Below, one piece after another: positions 8,701 to 16,204 of a stretch of DNA of 64,000 nucleotides. The DNA is from Pseudomonas sp. RIT-562. Lineage in GTDB: Bacteria; Pseudomonadota; Gammaproteobacteria; Pseudomonadales; Pseudomonadaceae. The position numbers were made by a program, and so were the translations under genes. The first letter of the stretch is position 1, and each line of letters begins with the position of its first letter. The stretch lies in contig NZ_JAPJIV010000025.1 of assembly GCF_026241895.1 (NCBI RefSeq), positions 43,218-107,217 of the forward strand. The letters run 5' to 3'. The notes below the pieces were generated by a model, which did no database searches, was not told the DNA's origin, and saw nothing but the letters and a program-made list of their open reading frames with translations.

Positions 8701-8966
8701 CTGAGAATGGCCGCGCGCCAAACGACCCGCGTGAAGTGCGTCGTCGCAAGCGTGAAGCCGAGCGTCTGCAGAAGGAAGCTGAACTGGCCGCCGCTGCTGC
8801 TCCAGCCGTGGTCGAGGCGGCTCCGGTGGTTGCTGAAGCTGCTGCTGAAGTCGCCGCTGAGCCTGTAGAGTCAGCAATCGACGAAGCACCGCGTTCTGTT
8901 CAACAAGCGGTAGAGCAACACGAACAAGCCCAGGAAAAAGAGCACGAGCCTAAACCCCTCGTCTGA
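5739..8966 (+). CDS. rne: Ribonuclease E
   Basis: This is a 1075-residue endoribonuclease, scaffold of the RNA degradosome at the inner membrane. The catalytic half holds the S1 domain (about 37-120), the metal-binding D300 in SIDINSARAT and D343 in IVIDFIDM (E. coli D303/D346), and the Zn-link CPRC with C401 and C404. The C-terminal half is disordered: an Arg/Glu-rich stretch at about 607-730, a second RNA-binding patch RRRSRGQRRRSNRRERQR near 760-780, then a long Ala/Pro/Glu-rich tail. The ATG at 5739 matches the universal MKRMLINATQ start; an in-frame GTG upstream does not. A strong terminator follows. Degradosome partner sites in the tail are not identifiable by eye. Confidence 0.98.
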   Translation: MKRMLINATQPEELRVALVDGQRLYDLDIESGAREQKKANIYKGRITRIEPSLEAAFVDFGSERHGFLPLKEISREYFKKAPEGRVNIKDVLSEGQEVIVQVEKEERGNKGAALTTFISLAGRYLVLMPNNPRAGGISRRIEGEERNELREALNGLVAPADMGLIVRTAGLGRSSEEMQWDLDYLLQLWTAIKEASLDRSAPFLIYQESNVIIRAIRDYLRQDIGEVLIDSVEAQDEALTFIRQVMPQYASKIKLYEDSVPLFNRFQIESQIETAFQRVVELPSGGSIVIDPTEALVSIDINSARATKGSDIEETALQTNLEAAEEIARQLRLRDIGGLIVIDFIDMTPAKNQRAVEEKVRECLEADRARVQVGRISRFGLLEMSRQRLRPSLGESSGIVCPRCNGTGIIRDVESLSLAILRLIEEEALKDRTAEVRAQVPIPVAAFLLNEKRNSITKIELRTRARIVILPNDHLETPHFEVQRLRDDSPEAAVGQSSYEIAAAAAEVEEVQPAAATRTLVRQEAAVKTAPARANAPVPAEVVAAAPVAAPAAVPEPSLFKGLVKSLVSLFATKEEPAAPVVVEKPATTERPARNEERRNGRQQSRNRNGRRDEERKPREERAPREERAPREAREPREAREETPAVAREERAPREERAPRAPREERAPRAPREDRKPRGEREERVRELREPLDAVAPAAAAVATAEERPARQPREERAPRPPREERQPRAEQAVAAVAEEELLSNEEQLQEDGQEGAEGDRPRRRSRGQRRRSNRRERQRDANGNVIEGSEESDSAEGEVATTTEAPSTADLAAGLAVTAAVASSVISAPAEAQANEQAERATAATLDTTPVEAPVVEATSPVEATASPEIEIAPVREVQPEVEVAPQPAVVVEAPAVIAEPAAETVTETVTETIREVREEQTAFNWVAEPAVVEAPAPVAETPVYQPEPEPVAAPEPAPVVEAPIEAPVVAEVAAPVAEAAPASALTENGRAPNDPREVRRRKREAERLQKEAELAAAAAPAVVEAAPVVAEAAAEVAAEPVESAIDEAPRSVQQAVEQHEQAQEKEHEPKPLV
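7575..7920 (+). repeat. Imperfect repeats encoding the Arg/Glu-rich segment of RNase E
   Basis: Units such as CGTGAAGAACGTGC (coding REERA and PRE) recur many times with small changes. They encode repeated APREE/APRAPREE residues in the RNA-binding half of RNase E. Such tracts are prone to length change between strains. Confidence 0.8.
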
Positions 8967-8980
8967 TTCCAACGGCTGAC

Positions 8981-9020
8981 AAAAAGCCCCGCCTGGTGAT
9001 CCAGAGCGGGGCTTTTTTTA
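8981..9020 (+). terminator. Rho-independent terminator of rne
   Basis: AAAAAGCCCCGC and GCGGGGCTTTTTTT form a GC-rich stem with a 13-base loop and a long T run, 15 bases after the rne stop. Confidence 0.95.
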
Positions 9021-9056
9021 TGCTTGAAACGTAAGGAACAGGTCCGCGTTATCGTT

Positions 9057-9126
9057 CATCGCGGGCAAGCCTTGCTCCCACAAAAGAGCCACGCAAGACC
9101 TGTGGGAGCAAGGCTTGCCCGCGATG
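9057..9126. repeat. REP-type inverted repeat pair
   Basis: Perfect 26-base arms at 9057-9082 and 9101-9126 (core GCGGGCAAGCCTTGCTCCCA) surround an 18-base spacer. It lies between the ends of rne and the MocA-like gene. Variants of the same core occur at 27741, 37083 and 56198. Confidence 0.9.
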
Positions 9127-9131
9127 GCGAT

Positions 9132-9725
9132 CTATCGTACAAACACCAAAGCCCCAGGCACATCCACATCCCTCAATACCCCGGGATCATCCACCTCCAC
9201 CTCAACCACTCTGGCAGAAGCAAACAACGGCCTGGCCCCGCGATCCCCCGAAAGCGCCATCAATGCCGGCCCGAATGAAGCTGCGAAACCCACCGGGTGC
9301 CCATACTCGCCGTCATGCACTGGCACACTGATGGTATCGTCCGCCATGCCCGCCAGTACCCGCTCAATGCTCGAAGGCAGAATGAACGGCATATCCCCCA
9401 GCACAATCATCCAGCCACTGAGGTCTGGACACGCCGCCACCCCGGCAGCAATGCTGTCACCCATGCCCGTGGAATCGATCAAGACCACCTCGAACCCGTA
9501 GGCCTGCGCCATGCGAATCACCTGGGGACGATCTGCGGTGGTGACCAACACTCGTTTGCCCGACTGAACCGGCAGGTTCACCAGCACGTGCTCGATCACC
9601 GAACGCACGGCACCGTCGCGCCCGGTGCAGTCAGCCAGTAACTTGTCCTTATCCTCGCCCGCCACCTGGCGAAACCGTTCGCCCTGCCCTGCCGCCAGCA
9701 CAATGATGCCGATGGATTCGCTCAT
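9132..9725 (-). CDS. MobA/MocA-like nucleotidyltransferase
   Basis: This 197-residue NTP transferase carries the N-terminal glycine-rich motif LAAGQGERFRQ (residues 10-20). MobA and MocA proteins join GMP or CMP to molybdopterin; the neighbouring Mo-hydroxylase subunits and XdhC-like gene make a cofactor cytidylyltransferase role (MocA type) likely, though the nucleotide cannot be told from sequence. It is the last gene of a four-gene operon and its ATG overlaps the XdhC-like stop by four bases (ATGA). The lysine-containing segment EDKDKLLAD is probably the substrate-binding loop after the first strand. Confidence 0.85.
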   Translation of the reverse strand: MSESIGIIVLAAGQGERFRQVAGEDKDKLLADCTGRDGAVRSVIEHVLVNLPVQSGKRVLVTTADRPQVIRMAQAYGFEVVLIDSTGMGDSIAAGVAACPDLSGWMIVLGDMPFILPSSIERVLAGMADDTISVPVHDGEYGHPVGFAASFGPALMALSGDRGARPLFASARVVEVEVDDPGVLRDVDVPGALVFVR

Positions 9726-10705
9726 GGTTCCTCCCGCAGGGGCTTCTTCTGTTTGAGTTCGACGCCGTTCTTGATCGCAACAATTTCTGCCAGCAGCGAC
9801 AAGGCGATTTCCGCCGGTGAATGGCTGCCAATGTGCAAACCGATCGGTCCGTGCAGCCGTTCGATGGCCTCTGCTGACAAGCCTAGCTGAGCCAAGTTAT
9901 CGCGGCGCTTCAAGCTGTTGACCCGGGAACCCAGGGCACCGACATAGAAGGCGGCGGAGTCCAGCGCGGTTAGCAGCGCCATGTCATCCAGGCGCGGGTC
10001 ATGGGTGAGCGCCACAATGGCCGTGCGCTCGTCAGTCTGGATAGTCAGTACCGCTTCGTCCGGCATGCCTGGGACGAAGCGACCATGCTGTTCTTCCCAG
10101 CCATAGACAAACTCGCTGCGCGGATCGCAGATCAACACTTCGAAATCCAGGAGCCGCGCCATCTCGGCAACATAACGCGACAGTTGTCCGGCGCCGATCA
10201 GCAGCAGACGCCAGCGCGGGCCATAAATCGCCCGCAGCGTCTTGCCATCAAAGGTCAGCCCCTGGCTTTTGTCCGCAGGCTCGAGCTGCACTTCACCGGT
10301 TTCGATAGACAGCGTGCGCGCCACGATCTCGTGCGCCTCGCAACGCGCCAGCAATTGTGCGACCCAAGCCGGGTCGCCGACTCGTTCCTCGGTCAGGCGC
10401 AAGGTGCCACCACAGGGCAAGCCAAAGCGCGCGGCTTCCTCGCGAGTGACACCGTACGTAATCAATTGCACCGGCGGCCCGTCAGCGGGGATGCGCCCAT
10501 CGTGCAGGCGCGCGATCAGGTCGTCCTCGACGCAGCCACCGGAAACCGAGCCGATCACCACGCCGTCCTCACGCAACGCCAGCATGGCACCAGGCGCCCG
10601 AGGCGCGGTGCCCCAGGTCTGGACCACGCTGTACAACACCACGCGCTGGCCCGCGTTGCGCCATTCCAGCACGCTGCGCAGGACATTCAGATCGACGCTG
10701 TCCAT
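9722..10705 (-). CDS. XdhC/CoxI-family Mo-cofactor maturation protein
   Basis: This is a 327-residue protein with the XdhC N-terminal domain (GSVSGGCVE at 52-60) and a Rossmann-like C-terminal domain starting LLLIGAGQLSRYVAEMA. XdhC proteins bind the sulfurated molybdenum cofactor and pass it to a partner hydroxylase. The ATG at 10705 overlaps the stop of the Mo subunit gene by one base (TGATG), which decides the start against a longer in-frame reading. Coupling to both neighbours suggests it serves the hydroxylase encoded just upstream. Confidence 0.88.
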   Translation of the reverse strand: MDSVDLNVLRSVLEWRNAGQRVVLYSVVQTWGTAPRAPGAMLALREDGVVIGSVSGGCVEDDLIARLHDGRIPADGPPVQLITYGVTREEAARFGLPCGGTLRLTEERVGDPAWVAQLLARCEAHEIVARTLSIETGEVQLEPADKSQGLTFDGKTLRAIYGPRWRLLLIGAGQLSRYVAEMARLLDFEVLICDPRSEFVYGWEEQHGRFVPGMPDEAVLTIQTDERTAIVALTHDPRLDDMALLTALDSAAFYVGALGSRVNSLKRRDNLAQLGLSAEAIERLHGPIGLHIGSHSPAEIALSLLAEIVAIKNGVELKQKKPLREEP

Positions 10706-13026
10706 CAGGCTTGTGCCTTCTGCCAACCCTGCAGCTGATAGCGCACTGGCAGATTACGCACACGCTGCCCGGTGGCAGCGAAAATCGCGTTGCACAGCGC
10801 CGGCGCAATCGGTGGCACCCCGGGCTCGCCAACGCCTCCGAGCGGCACCTCCCCAGCAGGAGTGACCAGGTGCACCGCGATCTCCTTCGGCGCCAGGGAC
10901 ATGCGCGCCACCTCGTACATATGGAAGTTGTCCTGCTGGACCTTACCGTCCTTGAAGCTGATTTCGCCCAGCACGGCGTTACCCAGGCCCATCACACAAG
11001 CACCTTCGAATTGCGAGCGGATCCGCTCCGGGTTGATCTGCGGCCCGCAGTCCACCGCGATATCCGCCTTGTGCACGATCAGGGTACCGTCGTCCTTGAC
11101 CTCGACCTCGATCACCGCCGCGACGTAGGTCACAAAACTGTAGTGCACCGCCAGGCCCAGGCCACGCCCCTTGGGCAAGTCACGGCCCCAACCTGCGGCC
11201 TTAGCCGCAGTTTCCAGGACCTTGCGCATCCGGCCCGTATCGATCGGATAACGTTCCGGCGACTCTCCGTAGTTCCACTCTTCACTCAAGGTGCGCGGAT
11301 CGATCTGGCGATCCGGGCCCAGCAGTTTGATCTGGTACTCCAGCGGGTCGCGACCGGCCTTGTGCGCCAACTCATCGACGAAGCTCTGGATCGCAAAACC
11401 GTGGGGAATGTTCGACACCGAACGATACCAACCGACCCGGGTATGGACCTTCGCCTCGGGGTTTTCCAGGCGCACATTGGGGATGGCATAAGCCATGTTG
11501 GTGAAGCCCATACCCAGTTCGAACGCCGCTTCGTGGTTCATGCCCGGTGCGAACAGCGCCGTGATACTCGGCGCAACGGTGCGATGCAACCAGCCAGATG
11601 GCAGGCCGTCCTTGTTCAGGCTGGCCTTGAGGTATTCGGCCGAAACGGTATGAAAGTAGGAACAATGGATGTCATCTTCGCGAGTCCACTGCACCCGCAC
11701 CGCCTTGCCGGGGAATTCCTTGGCGAGGATCGCCGCCTCGATCACAAAGTCCGGTTTGGACTTGCGTCCGAAGCCGCCACCCAGCAGGGTCACGTTGAAT
11801 GTGACGTTATCGAACGCAATGCTCAGGCGCTCGCCGATTCGCTCGCGCGTTACCTGGGGCGCCTGGCTCGGAGCCCAGGCTTCACAAACGCCGTCCTTAA
11901 AGCGCGCGATGGCAACCATCGGTTCCATTGGCGACTGCGCCAGGTGCGGCAGATAATAGGACGCTTCCAGCGTACTGTCGGCACCGTCTATGGCTGCGTC
12001 GATGTTGCCGGTATTGCGCACGACCTTGCCGGGTTTGAGCGCTGCGGCTTCCAGTTCCTTGCGATAGGCAATCGAGTCATAGCTGGCGTTGGGGCCATCG
12101 TCCCACTCGATTTTCAGCGCCTCGCGCCCCTTGATGGCCGCCCAGGTGTTGCTGGCGATCACCGCGACGCCGCCCAGCGGCTGGAACTCCGACGGCAGCG
12201 GCCGCCCCTCGATATTGACCACTTTGAGCACGCCAGGCACTTTTAGCGCTGCACTGGAATCCACCGATCTGACCTTGCCACCGTAAACCGCCGGGCGCGC
12301 GATGGTCGCGTAGAGCATCCCTTCGATATGCACGTCGGCGCCGTAGACGGCACGACCATTGACGATGTCGGCTCCGTCAATCGCCTTGATCCCCTCCTTG
12401 CCAATGTAGCGAAATTCCGCAGGCTGCTTGAGCCGCAGACTGTCGCGGGCCGGCACCGCCAGCGCAGCAGCGGCGGCAGCCAGGGCGCCGTAACCCAGTT
12501 CGCGCCCGGAGGGTTGGTGAATGACTTTATGCAGTTGCGCACGGCACTCGCCAACCGGCACTTGCCACTGCTTGGCAGCCGCTTGCTCCAGCATGGTCCG
12601 CGCGGCGGCACCGCAGCGGCGCATCGGCTCGTACCAATGGCGCATGCTGCGTGAGCCGTCGGTGTCCTGGTTGCCATAGCGCACTTCATCGCCAGGCGCC
12701 TGCTGCACCTTGACCAGCGCCCAATCGGCGTCCAGCTCATCGGCGACCACCATGCTCAGGCTGGTCCGCACGCCCTGGCCCATTTCCGAACGGTTGCAGA
12801 CCACGGTCACGGTGCCATCGGCGGCAATGCTGACGTAAACCTTCGGGTCGTCGATCCAGCCATTAGGCATGCCATCGGCGCCGAATTTCGGCGCTTTATC
12901 CGCAGCGAGCGCGTCCTGCCAGCCCCAACTGGCCGCCAGTACCAGCGCACTGGTAGCGCCAACGCCCTTGAGAAAACCACGGCGACTGAGGTTACTCAGT
13001 GCAAAATCGTTCGGTAGCCCGCTCAT
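10705..13026 (-). CDS. Molybdopterin-binding subunit of a Tat-exported Mo-hydroxylase (IorB/aldehyde oxidoreductase type)
   Basis: This 773-residue large subunit belongs to the xanthine dehydrogenase superfamily. A twin-arginine signal SRRGFLKG (14-21) with the hydrophobic stretch GATSALVLAA predicts export of the folded protein with its Fe-S partner to the periplasm. Two homologous Mo-binding halves are visible, with GGGFGRKSKPDF in the middle and a C-terminal GVGEPG whose Glu (E734) matches the catalytic glutamate of the family. It resembles isoquinoline 1-oxidoreductase beta subunits and periplasmic aldehyde dehydrogenases; the substrate is unknown. The ATG at 13026 overlaps the Fe-S gene stop (ATGA), which excludes the longer upstream reading. 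Confidence 0.92.
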   Translation of the reverse strand: MSGLPNDFALSNLSRRGFLKGVGATSALVLAASWGWQDALAADKAPKFGADGMPNGWIDDPKVYVSIAADGTVTVVCNRSEMGQGVRTSLSMVVADELDADWALVKVQQAPGDEVRYGNQDTDGSRSMRHWYEPMRRCGAAARTMLEQAAAKQWQVPVGECRAQLHKVIHQPSGRELGYGALAAAAAALAVPARDSLRLKQPAEFRYIGKEGIKAIDGADIVNGRAVYGADVHIEGMLYATIARPAVYGGKVRSVDSSAALKVPGVLKVVNIEGRPLPSEFQPLGGVAVIASNTWAAIKGREALKIEWDDGPNASYDSIAYRKELEAAALKPGKVVRNTGNIDAAIDGADSTLEASYYLPHLAQSPMEPMVAIARFKDGVCEAWAPSQAPQVTRERIGERLSIAFDNVTFNVTLLGGGFGRKSKPDFVIEAAILAKEFPGKAVRVQWTREDDIHCSYFHTVSAEYLKASLNKDGLPSGWLHRTVAPSITALFAPGMNHEAAFELGMGFTNMAYAIPNVRLENPEAKVHTRVGWYRSVSNIPHGFAIQSFVDELAHKAGRDPLEYQIKLLGPDRQIDPRTLSEEWNYGESPERYPIDTGRMRKVLETAAKAAGWGRDLPKGRGLGLAVHYSFVTYVAAVIEVEVKDDGTLIVHKADIAVDCGPQINPERIRSQFEGACVMGLGNAVLGEISFKDGKVQQDNFHMYEVARMSLAPKEIAVHLVTPAGEVPLGGVGEPGVPPIAPALCNAIFAATGQRVRNLPVRYQLQGWQKAQA

Positions 13027-13493
13027 GCCTTGGCCTCCTTCAGGTGAGTGGAGGCTTGGCGGATGGCGGTCTTGATGCGGTTGTAGGTGCCGCACCGGCA
13101 AATGTTGCCCACCATCGCTTCTTCGATCTGCTCGTCGCTGGGGTTGGGATTGACCTTGAGCAGTGCCGTCGCCGACATGATTTGCCCGCCCTGGCAGAAA
13201 CCGCACTGGGCCACCGCCGTGTCGAGCCAGGCTTGCTGGACTATTTGCCCAACCGCATCGCTGTGCAGATTGTCGATGGTGCTGACGTCCTGCCCGATGA
13301 CCGAGCCGATCGGCGTAATGCAGCTGCGTGCCGGCGCGCCATCGATATGAATGGTGCAGGCGCCACATAGGCCCATGCCACAGCCGAATTTGGTGCCGGT
13401 GTAACCGGCCACGTCGCGGATTGCCCAGAGCAGCGGCATGTCCTCGGTGACGTCGAGTTGATGGTCTTGACCGTTGAGTTTTAGGGTAATCAT
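13023..13493 (-). CDS. [2Fe-2S] subunit of the Mo-hydroxylase
   Basis: This 156-residue small subunit carries two [2Fe-2S] clusters. The plant-ferredoxin-like site uses C38, C43, C46 and C58; the second, family-specific site uses C97, C100, C132 and C134 (CGFC and CRC). It has no signal of its own and would be co-exported with the Tat-tagged large subunit. The ATG at 13493 gives the usual family N-terminus MITLKLNGQ; a TTG at 13535 in frame is possible but adds unlike residues. It heads the operon. There is no FAD-subunit gene, so electrons probably pass to a separate cytochrome or carrier. Confidence 0.93.
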   Translation of the reverse strand: MITLKLNGQDHQLDVTEDMPLLWAIRDVAGYTGTKFGCGMGLCGACTIHIDGAPARSCITPIGSVIGQDVSTIDNLHSDAVGQIVQQAWLDTAVAQCGFCQGGQIMSATALLKVNPNPSDEQIEEAMVGNICRCGTYNRIKTAIRQASTHLKEAKA

Positions 13494-13535
13494 GGGCACG
13501 CCCGCATATCTAAAGACGGTTATGGGGTCGAGCAA

Positions 13536-13679
13536 TCTGCCGCCACAGGCTGGCGGTTGGCATCACGCAGATCGACTCAGGCTAAGGAGGCTCTCTTATG
13601 CCGACGGCGACGTCTGCATCGGGCCTTAGGTGGAACAAATAGTTGTATCGTTAGGCGGCTAAGTTAACCCAGGATTAAC
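13536..13679. other. Intergenic segment with a 14-codon ORF having a strong SD
   Basis: On the plus strand AAGGAGG (13584-13590) is followed eight bases later by ATG at 13598 and a 14-codon frame ending with TAG at 13640-13642. Nothing downstream on the plus strand would use it as a leader. The rest shows no clear promoter; the segment probably holds the upstream region of the Mo-hydroxylase operon. Confidence 0.3.
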
Positions 13680-13713
13680 AAAAAAGCCCTGCACATCGGC
13701 AAATGTGCAGGGC
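13680..13713 (-). terminator. Terminator of the exbB-murB operon
   Basis: Perfect 11-base arms 13686-13696 and 13703-13713 (GCCCTGCACAT) with a six-base loop are followed on the minus strand by six Ts. It lies 27 bases after the murB stop. Confidence 0.95.
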
Positions 13714-13740
13714 CTCCAAGGCAGTGCTGAAAGCGTAGCC

Positions 13741-14760
13741 TCAATACCGATTAGGCTCCATTTCCAGCTCCACCTGGAATCGTTGCCAAATGTCTTGCTG
13801 GATCCGCTGCGCCAGCTCCAGCAACTGCAGACCGGTGGCGGCGCCATAGTTGACCAGCACCAGCGCCTGCAATTTGTGCACGCCGGCATCGGCTTCGCGG
13901 AAACCCTTCCAGCCTGCGCGCTCGATCAGCCATCCAGCCGCCAGCTTCATCTGGCCGTCCGGTTGCGCGTAGGCCACCAGGTCGGGGAATTCAGCCTTGA
14001 GTCGGGTGACCAGTGCCGCCGGCACCAGTGGGTTTTTGAAGAAACTGCCGGCATTGCCCAACACTGCAGGGTCCGGCAGTTTTTCACTGCGGATGCTGCA
14101 GATCGCCTGGCTGACATCGCTGGCGGTCGGATGTTCGATGCCCTGTTCGGTCAGGCGCTGACGCACCGGGCCGTATTCCAGATGCAGCTGTTCGTTGCGG
14201 TTCAGGTTGAAGCGCACCCGCAGAATCAACCAGCGCCCGGGCTCCTGCTTGAACAGGCTGTCACGGTAAGCGAAGTTGCACTCGGCCAGGCTGAAGTCGC
14301 GCAGTTCGCCGGAGTGGCGATCAAGTGCGGTCAGGCCGGCGAATACATCCTTGATCTCCACCCCATAGGCGCCGATGTTCTGCATCGGTGCCGCGCCGAC
14401 AGTCCCCGGAATCAGGCTGAGGTTTTCCAGGCCGGACATGCCGAGGGCCAGGGTATGTTGCACAAAAGGATGCCAAGGCTCCCCGGCCTCGGCTTCGATC
14501 AGCACCTGCTGGCCGTTATCGCTGAGGATGCGAATCCCGCGGGTGGCCATGCGCAGTACCAGCGCCTGGATATCCGCCGTCAGCAGCAAGTTGCTGCCGC
14601 CACCGATTACCAGCAACGGCACATCGTGCTCAGCGGCATAGGCCAGGGCTTGGCGTACGTCGGCATCGCTGTGGGCTTCGGCAAACAGGCGGGCCTGCAC
14701 ATCCACCCCGAAGCTGTTGAATGGTTTGAGTGATACCCCGGCTTGCACCTGCAGACTCAT
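13741..14760 (-). CDS. murB: UDP-N-acetylenolpyruvoylglucosamine reductase MurB
   Basis: This 339-residue cytoplasmic flavoenzyme reduces UDP-GlcNAc-enolpyruvate to UDP-MurNAc with NADPH. The FAD-binding GGGSN is at 53-57 and the active-site segment GNAGSFFKNP lies in the last third. The length fits the E. coli-type MurB with the extra C-terminal part. Its ATG overlaps the upstream phosphatase stop by four bases (ATGA), and it ends the seven-gene envelope operon just before a strong terminator. Confidence 0.97.
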   Translation of the reverse strand: MSLQVQAGVSLKPFNSFGVDVQARLFAEAHSDADVRQALAYAAEHDVPLLVIGGGSNLLLTADIQALVLRMATRGIRILSDNGQQVLIEAEAGEPWHPFVQHTLALGMSGLENLSLIPGTVGAAPMQNIGAYGVEIKDVFAGLTALDRHSGELRDFSLAECNFAYRDSLFKQEPGRWLILRVRFNLNRNEQLHLEYGPVRQRLTEQGIEHPTASDVSQAICSIRSEKLPDPAVLGNAGSFFKNPLVPAALVTRLKAEFPDLVAYAQPDGQMKLAAGWLIERAGWKGFREADAGVHKLQALVLVNYGAATGLQLLELAQRIQQDIWQRFQVELEMEPNRY

Positions 14761-15221
14761 AACCGCCCCTTCAATTCGACTACCAGCAAATCGCTGGCGC
14801 GCTCGATTAGGTCCAGGACCTGCTCGAAGCCCTGGTCACCGTCATAATACGGGTCTGGGACTTCATCGAGTTCGCTCTGGTAGCGGCGCAGGAACAGGTC
14901 GAGCTCGGCCCGGCCCTTCGCTGGTTGCAGCGCCTTGAGGTTGCGCAGGTTGCTGTTATCCATCGCCAGGATCAGGTCATACATGGCGAAATCGGCGCGG
15001 CTAACCTGTTGCGCACGCTGGGCAGACAAATCGTAGCCGCGCAGGCGCGCGGCCGCCTGGCTGCGTTTATCCGGGGCCTTGCCGACGTGCCAGTCGCCAG
15101 TGCCGGCGGAGGCAACCTCAACCTGTCCTTCAAGCCCTGCTTCACGCAGTTTGTGACGCAACACGCCTTCGGCGGTCGGCGAACGGCAGATGTTGCCCAG
15201 GCAGACGAACAGAACCCGCAT
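14757..15221 (-). CDS. Low-molecular-weight protein-tyrosine phosphatase
   Basis: This 154-residue LMW-PTP has the phosphate loop C7-L-G-N-I-C12-R13-S14 at the N-terminus and the general acid in the DPYYDG segment near the C-terminus. Related enzymes (Wzb, PtpA) dephosphorylate bacterial tyrosine kinases that control polysaccharide export, but no such kinase is encoded nearby. The start ATG at 15221 shares a base with the kdsB stop (TGATG). Its place between kdsB and murB is conserved in Pseudomonas. Confidence 0.92.
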   Translation of the reverse strand: MRVLFVCLGNICRSPTAEGVLRHKLREAGLEGQVEVASAGTGDWHVGKAPDKRSQAAARLRGYDLSAQRAQQVSRADFAMYDLILAMDNSNLRNLKALQPAKGRAELDLFLRRYQSELDEVPDPYYDGDQGFEQVLDLIERASDLLVVELKGRL

Positions 15222-15985
15222 CAGGCCTCCAGCAGGCGACGAACCCGCTCCAGGTCTTCTGCGGTATCGACGCCGGTTGGCGGCGCGATCAACGCGTCGG
15301 CGACATGGATGCGCACGCCGTGCCACAGGGCACGCAGCTGTTCCAGGGATTCGGTGTTTTCCAGCCAGCAAGGGCCCCAGCTGACGAAGTCTTGAAGGAA
15401 ACCGGCGCGGTATGCGTAGATGCCAATGTGGCGGCGATACGGCACACCTTGCGGCAGCTCCTCGCGGCTCTTGGCGAACGCATCACGGGCCCACGGCAAA
15501 GTCGCGCGGCTGAAGGTCAGCGCCAGGCCGTTGAGGTCGCTGACCACCTTGACCACATTGGGGTTGAACAGGGTTTCGACATCCTCGATCGGCTCGGCCA
15601 GGGTGGCCATGCGTGCTTCGGTGTGGGCCGCCAGGTTGGCTGCGACCTGATCGATCACGCTCGGAGGAATCAGTGGCTCGTCACCTTGCACGTTGACCAC
15701 GATGGCGTCGGGCGCCAAGCCCAGTTTGCTCGCCACTTCCGCCAGGCGATCAGTCCCGGAGTTGTGATCTTCGCGGGTCAGCACCACTTCGGCGCCAAAA
15801 CTTGTGCAAGCCTCGACGATACGCGGGTCATCAGTGGCAACCACCACGCGCTCGGCGCTGCTCTTGCTCGCTTGTTCCCAGACGTGCTGAATCATCGGCT
15901 TGCCGGCGATCAGCAACAACGGCTTGCCGGGCAAGCGGGTGGAGGCGTAACGCGACGGGATGACGACGGTAAAGGCTGCGGTCAT
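15221..15985 (-). CDS. kdsB: CMP-KDO synthetase KdsB
   Basis: This 254-residue 3-deoxy-manno-octulosonate cytidylyltransferase activates KDO with CTP for the lipopolysaccharide inner core. The nucleotide loop IPSRYASTRLPGKPL is at the N-terminus and VNVQGDEPLI marks the metal-binding region. The ATG at 15985 overlaps the end of the Trm112-like gene by four bases. It works in the same envelope pathway as lpxK upstream. Confidence 0.97.
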   Translation of the reverse strand: MTAAFTVVIPSRYASTRLPGKPLLLIAGKPMIQHVWEQASKSSAERVVVATDDPRIVEACTSFGAEVVLTREDHNSGTDRLAEVASKLGLAPDAIVVNVQGDEPLIPPSVIDQVAANLAAHTEARMATLAEPIEDVETLFNPNVVKVVSDLNGLALTFSRATLPWARDAFAKSREELPQGVPYRRHIGIYAYRAGFLQDFVSWGPCWLENTESLEQLRALWHGVRIHVADALIAPPTGVDTAEDLERVRRLLEA

Positions 15986-16167
15986 TTATCCAGGCGCTCG
16001 TCGGTGGTCAGGGTGCGCGCTTCGGTTTCCAGCATCACCGGGATGCCGTCGCGAATCGGGTACGCGAGGCCGGCGCCCTTGCTGATCAGCTCGGTCTTGT
16101 CAGCGCTGAGCTTGAGCGGGCCTTTGCAGACCGGGCAAGCAAGGATATCGAGCAATTTGGTGTCCAT
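15982..16167 (-). CDS. Trm112-like protein (YcaR/UPF0434 family)
   Basis: This is a 61-residue Trm112-family protein. CPVC (C11, C14) is followed by a small beta domain with AYPIRDGIPVML; only one Cys pair is present. Eukaryotic Trm112 activates methyltransferases; in bacteria the role of these short forms is unclear. The ATG at 16167 (MDTKLLDILACPVC) has AGGGA seven to eight bases upstream; an ATG two codons earlier is possible. It lies between lpxK (37-base gap) and kdsB (4-base overlap), as in E. coli. Confidence 0.93.
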   Translation of the reverse strand: MDTKLLDILACPVCKGPLKLSADKTELISKGAGLAYPIRDGIPVMLETEARTLTTDERLDK

Positions 16168-16204
16168 GAGCATTCCCTGGATAAAAACGGTTTCAAGACA
16201 GGTG

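Noticed and set aside
9132..9165. REP hairpin at 9057-9126 as the terminator of the MocA-like gene
   Set aside because: It lacks a T run on the minus strand and belongs to a dispersed repeat family, so I listed it as a repeat.
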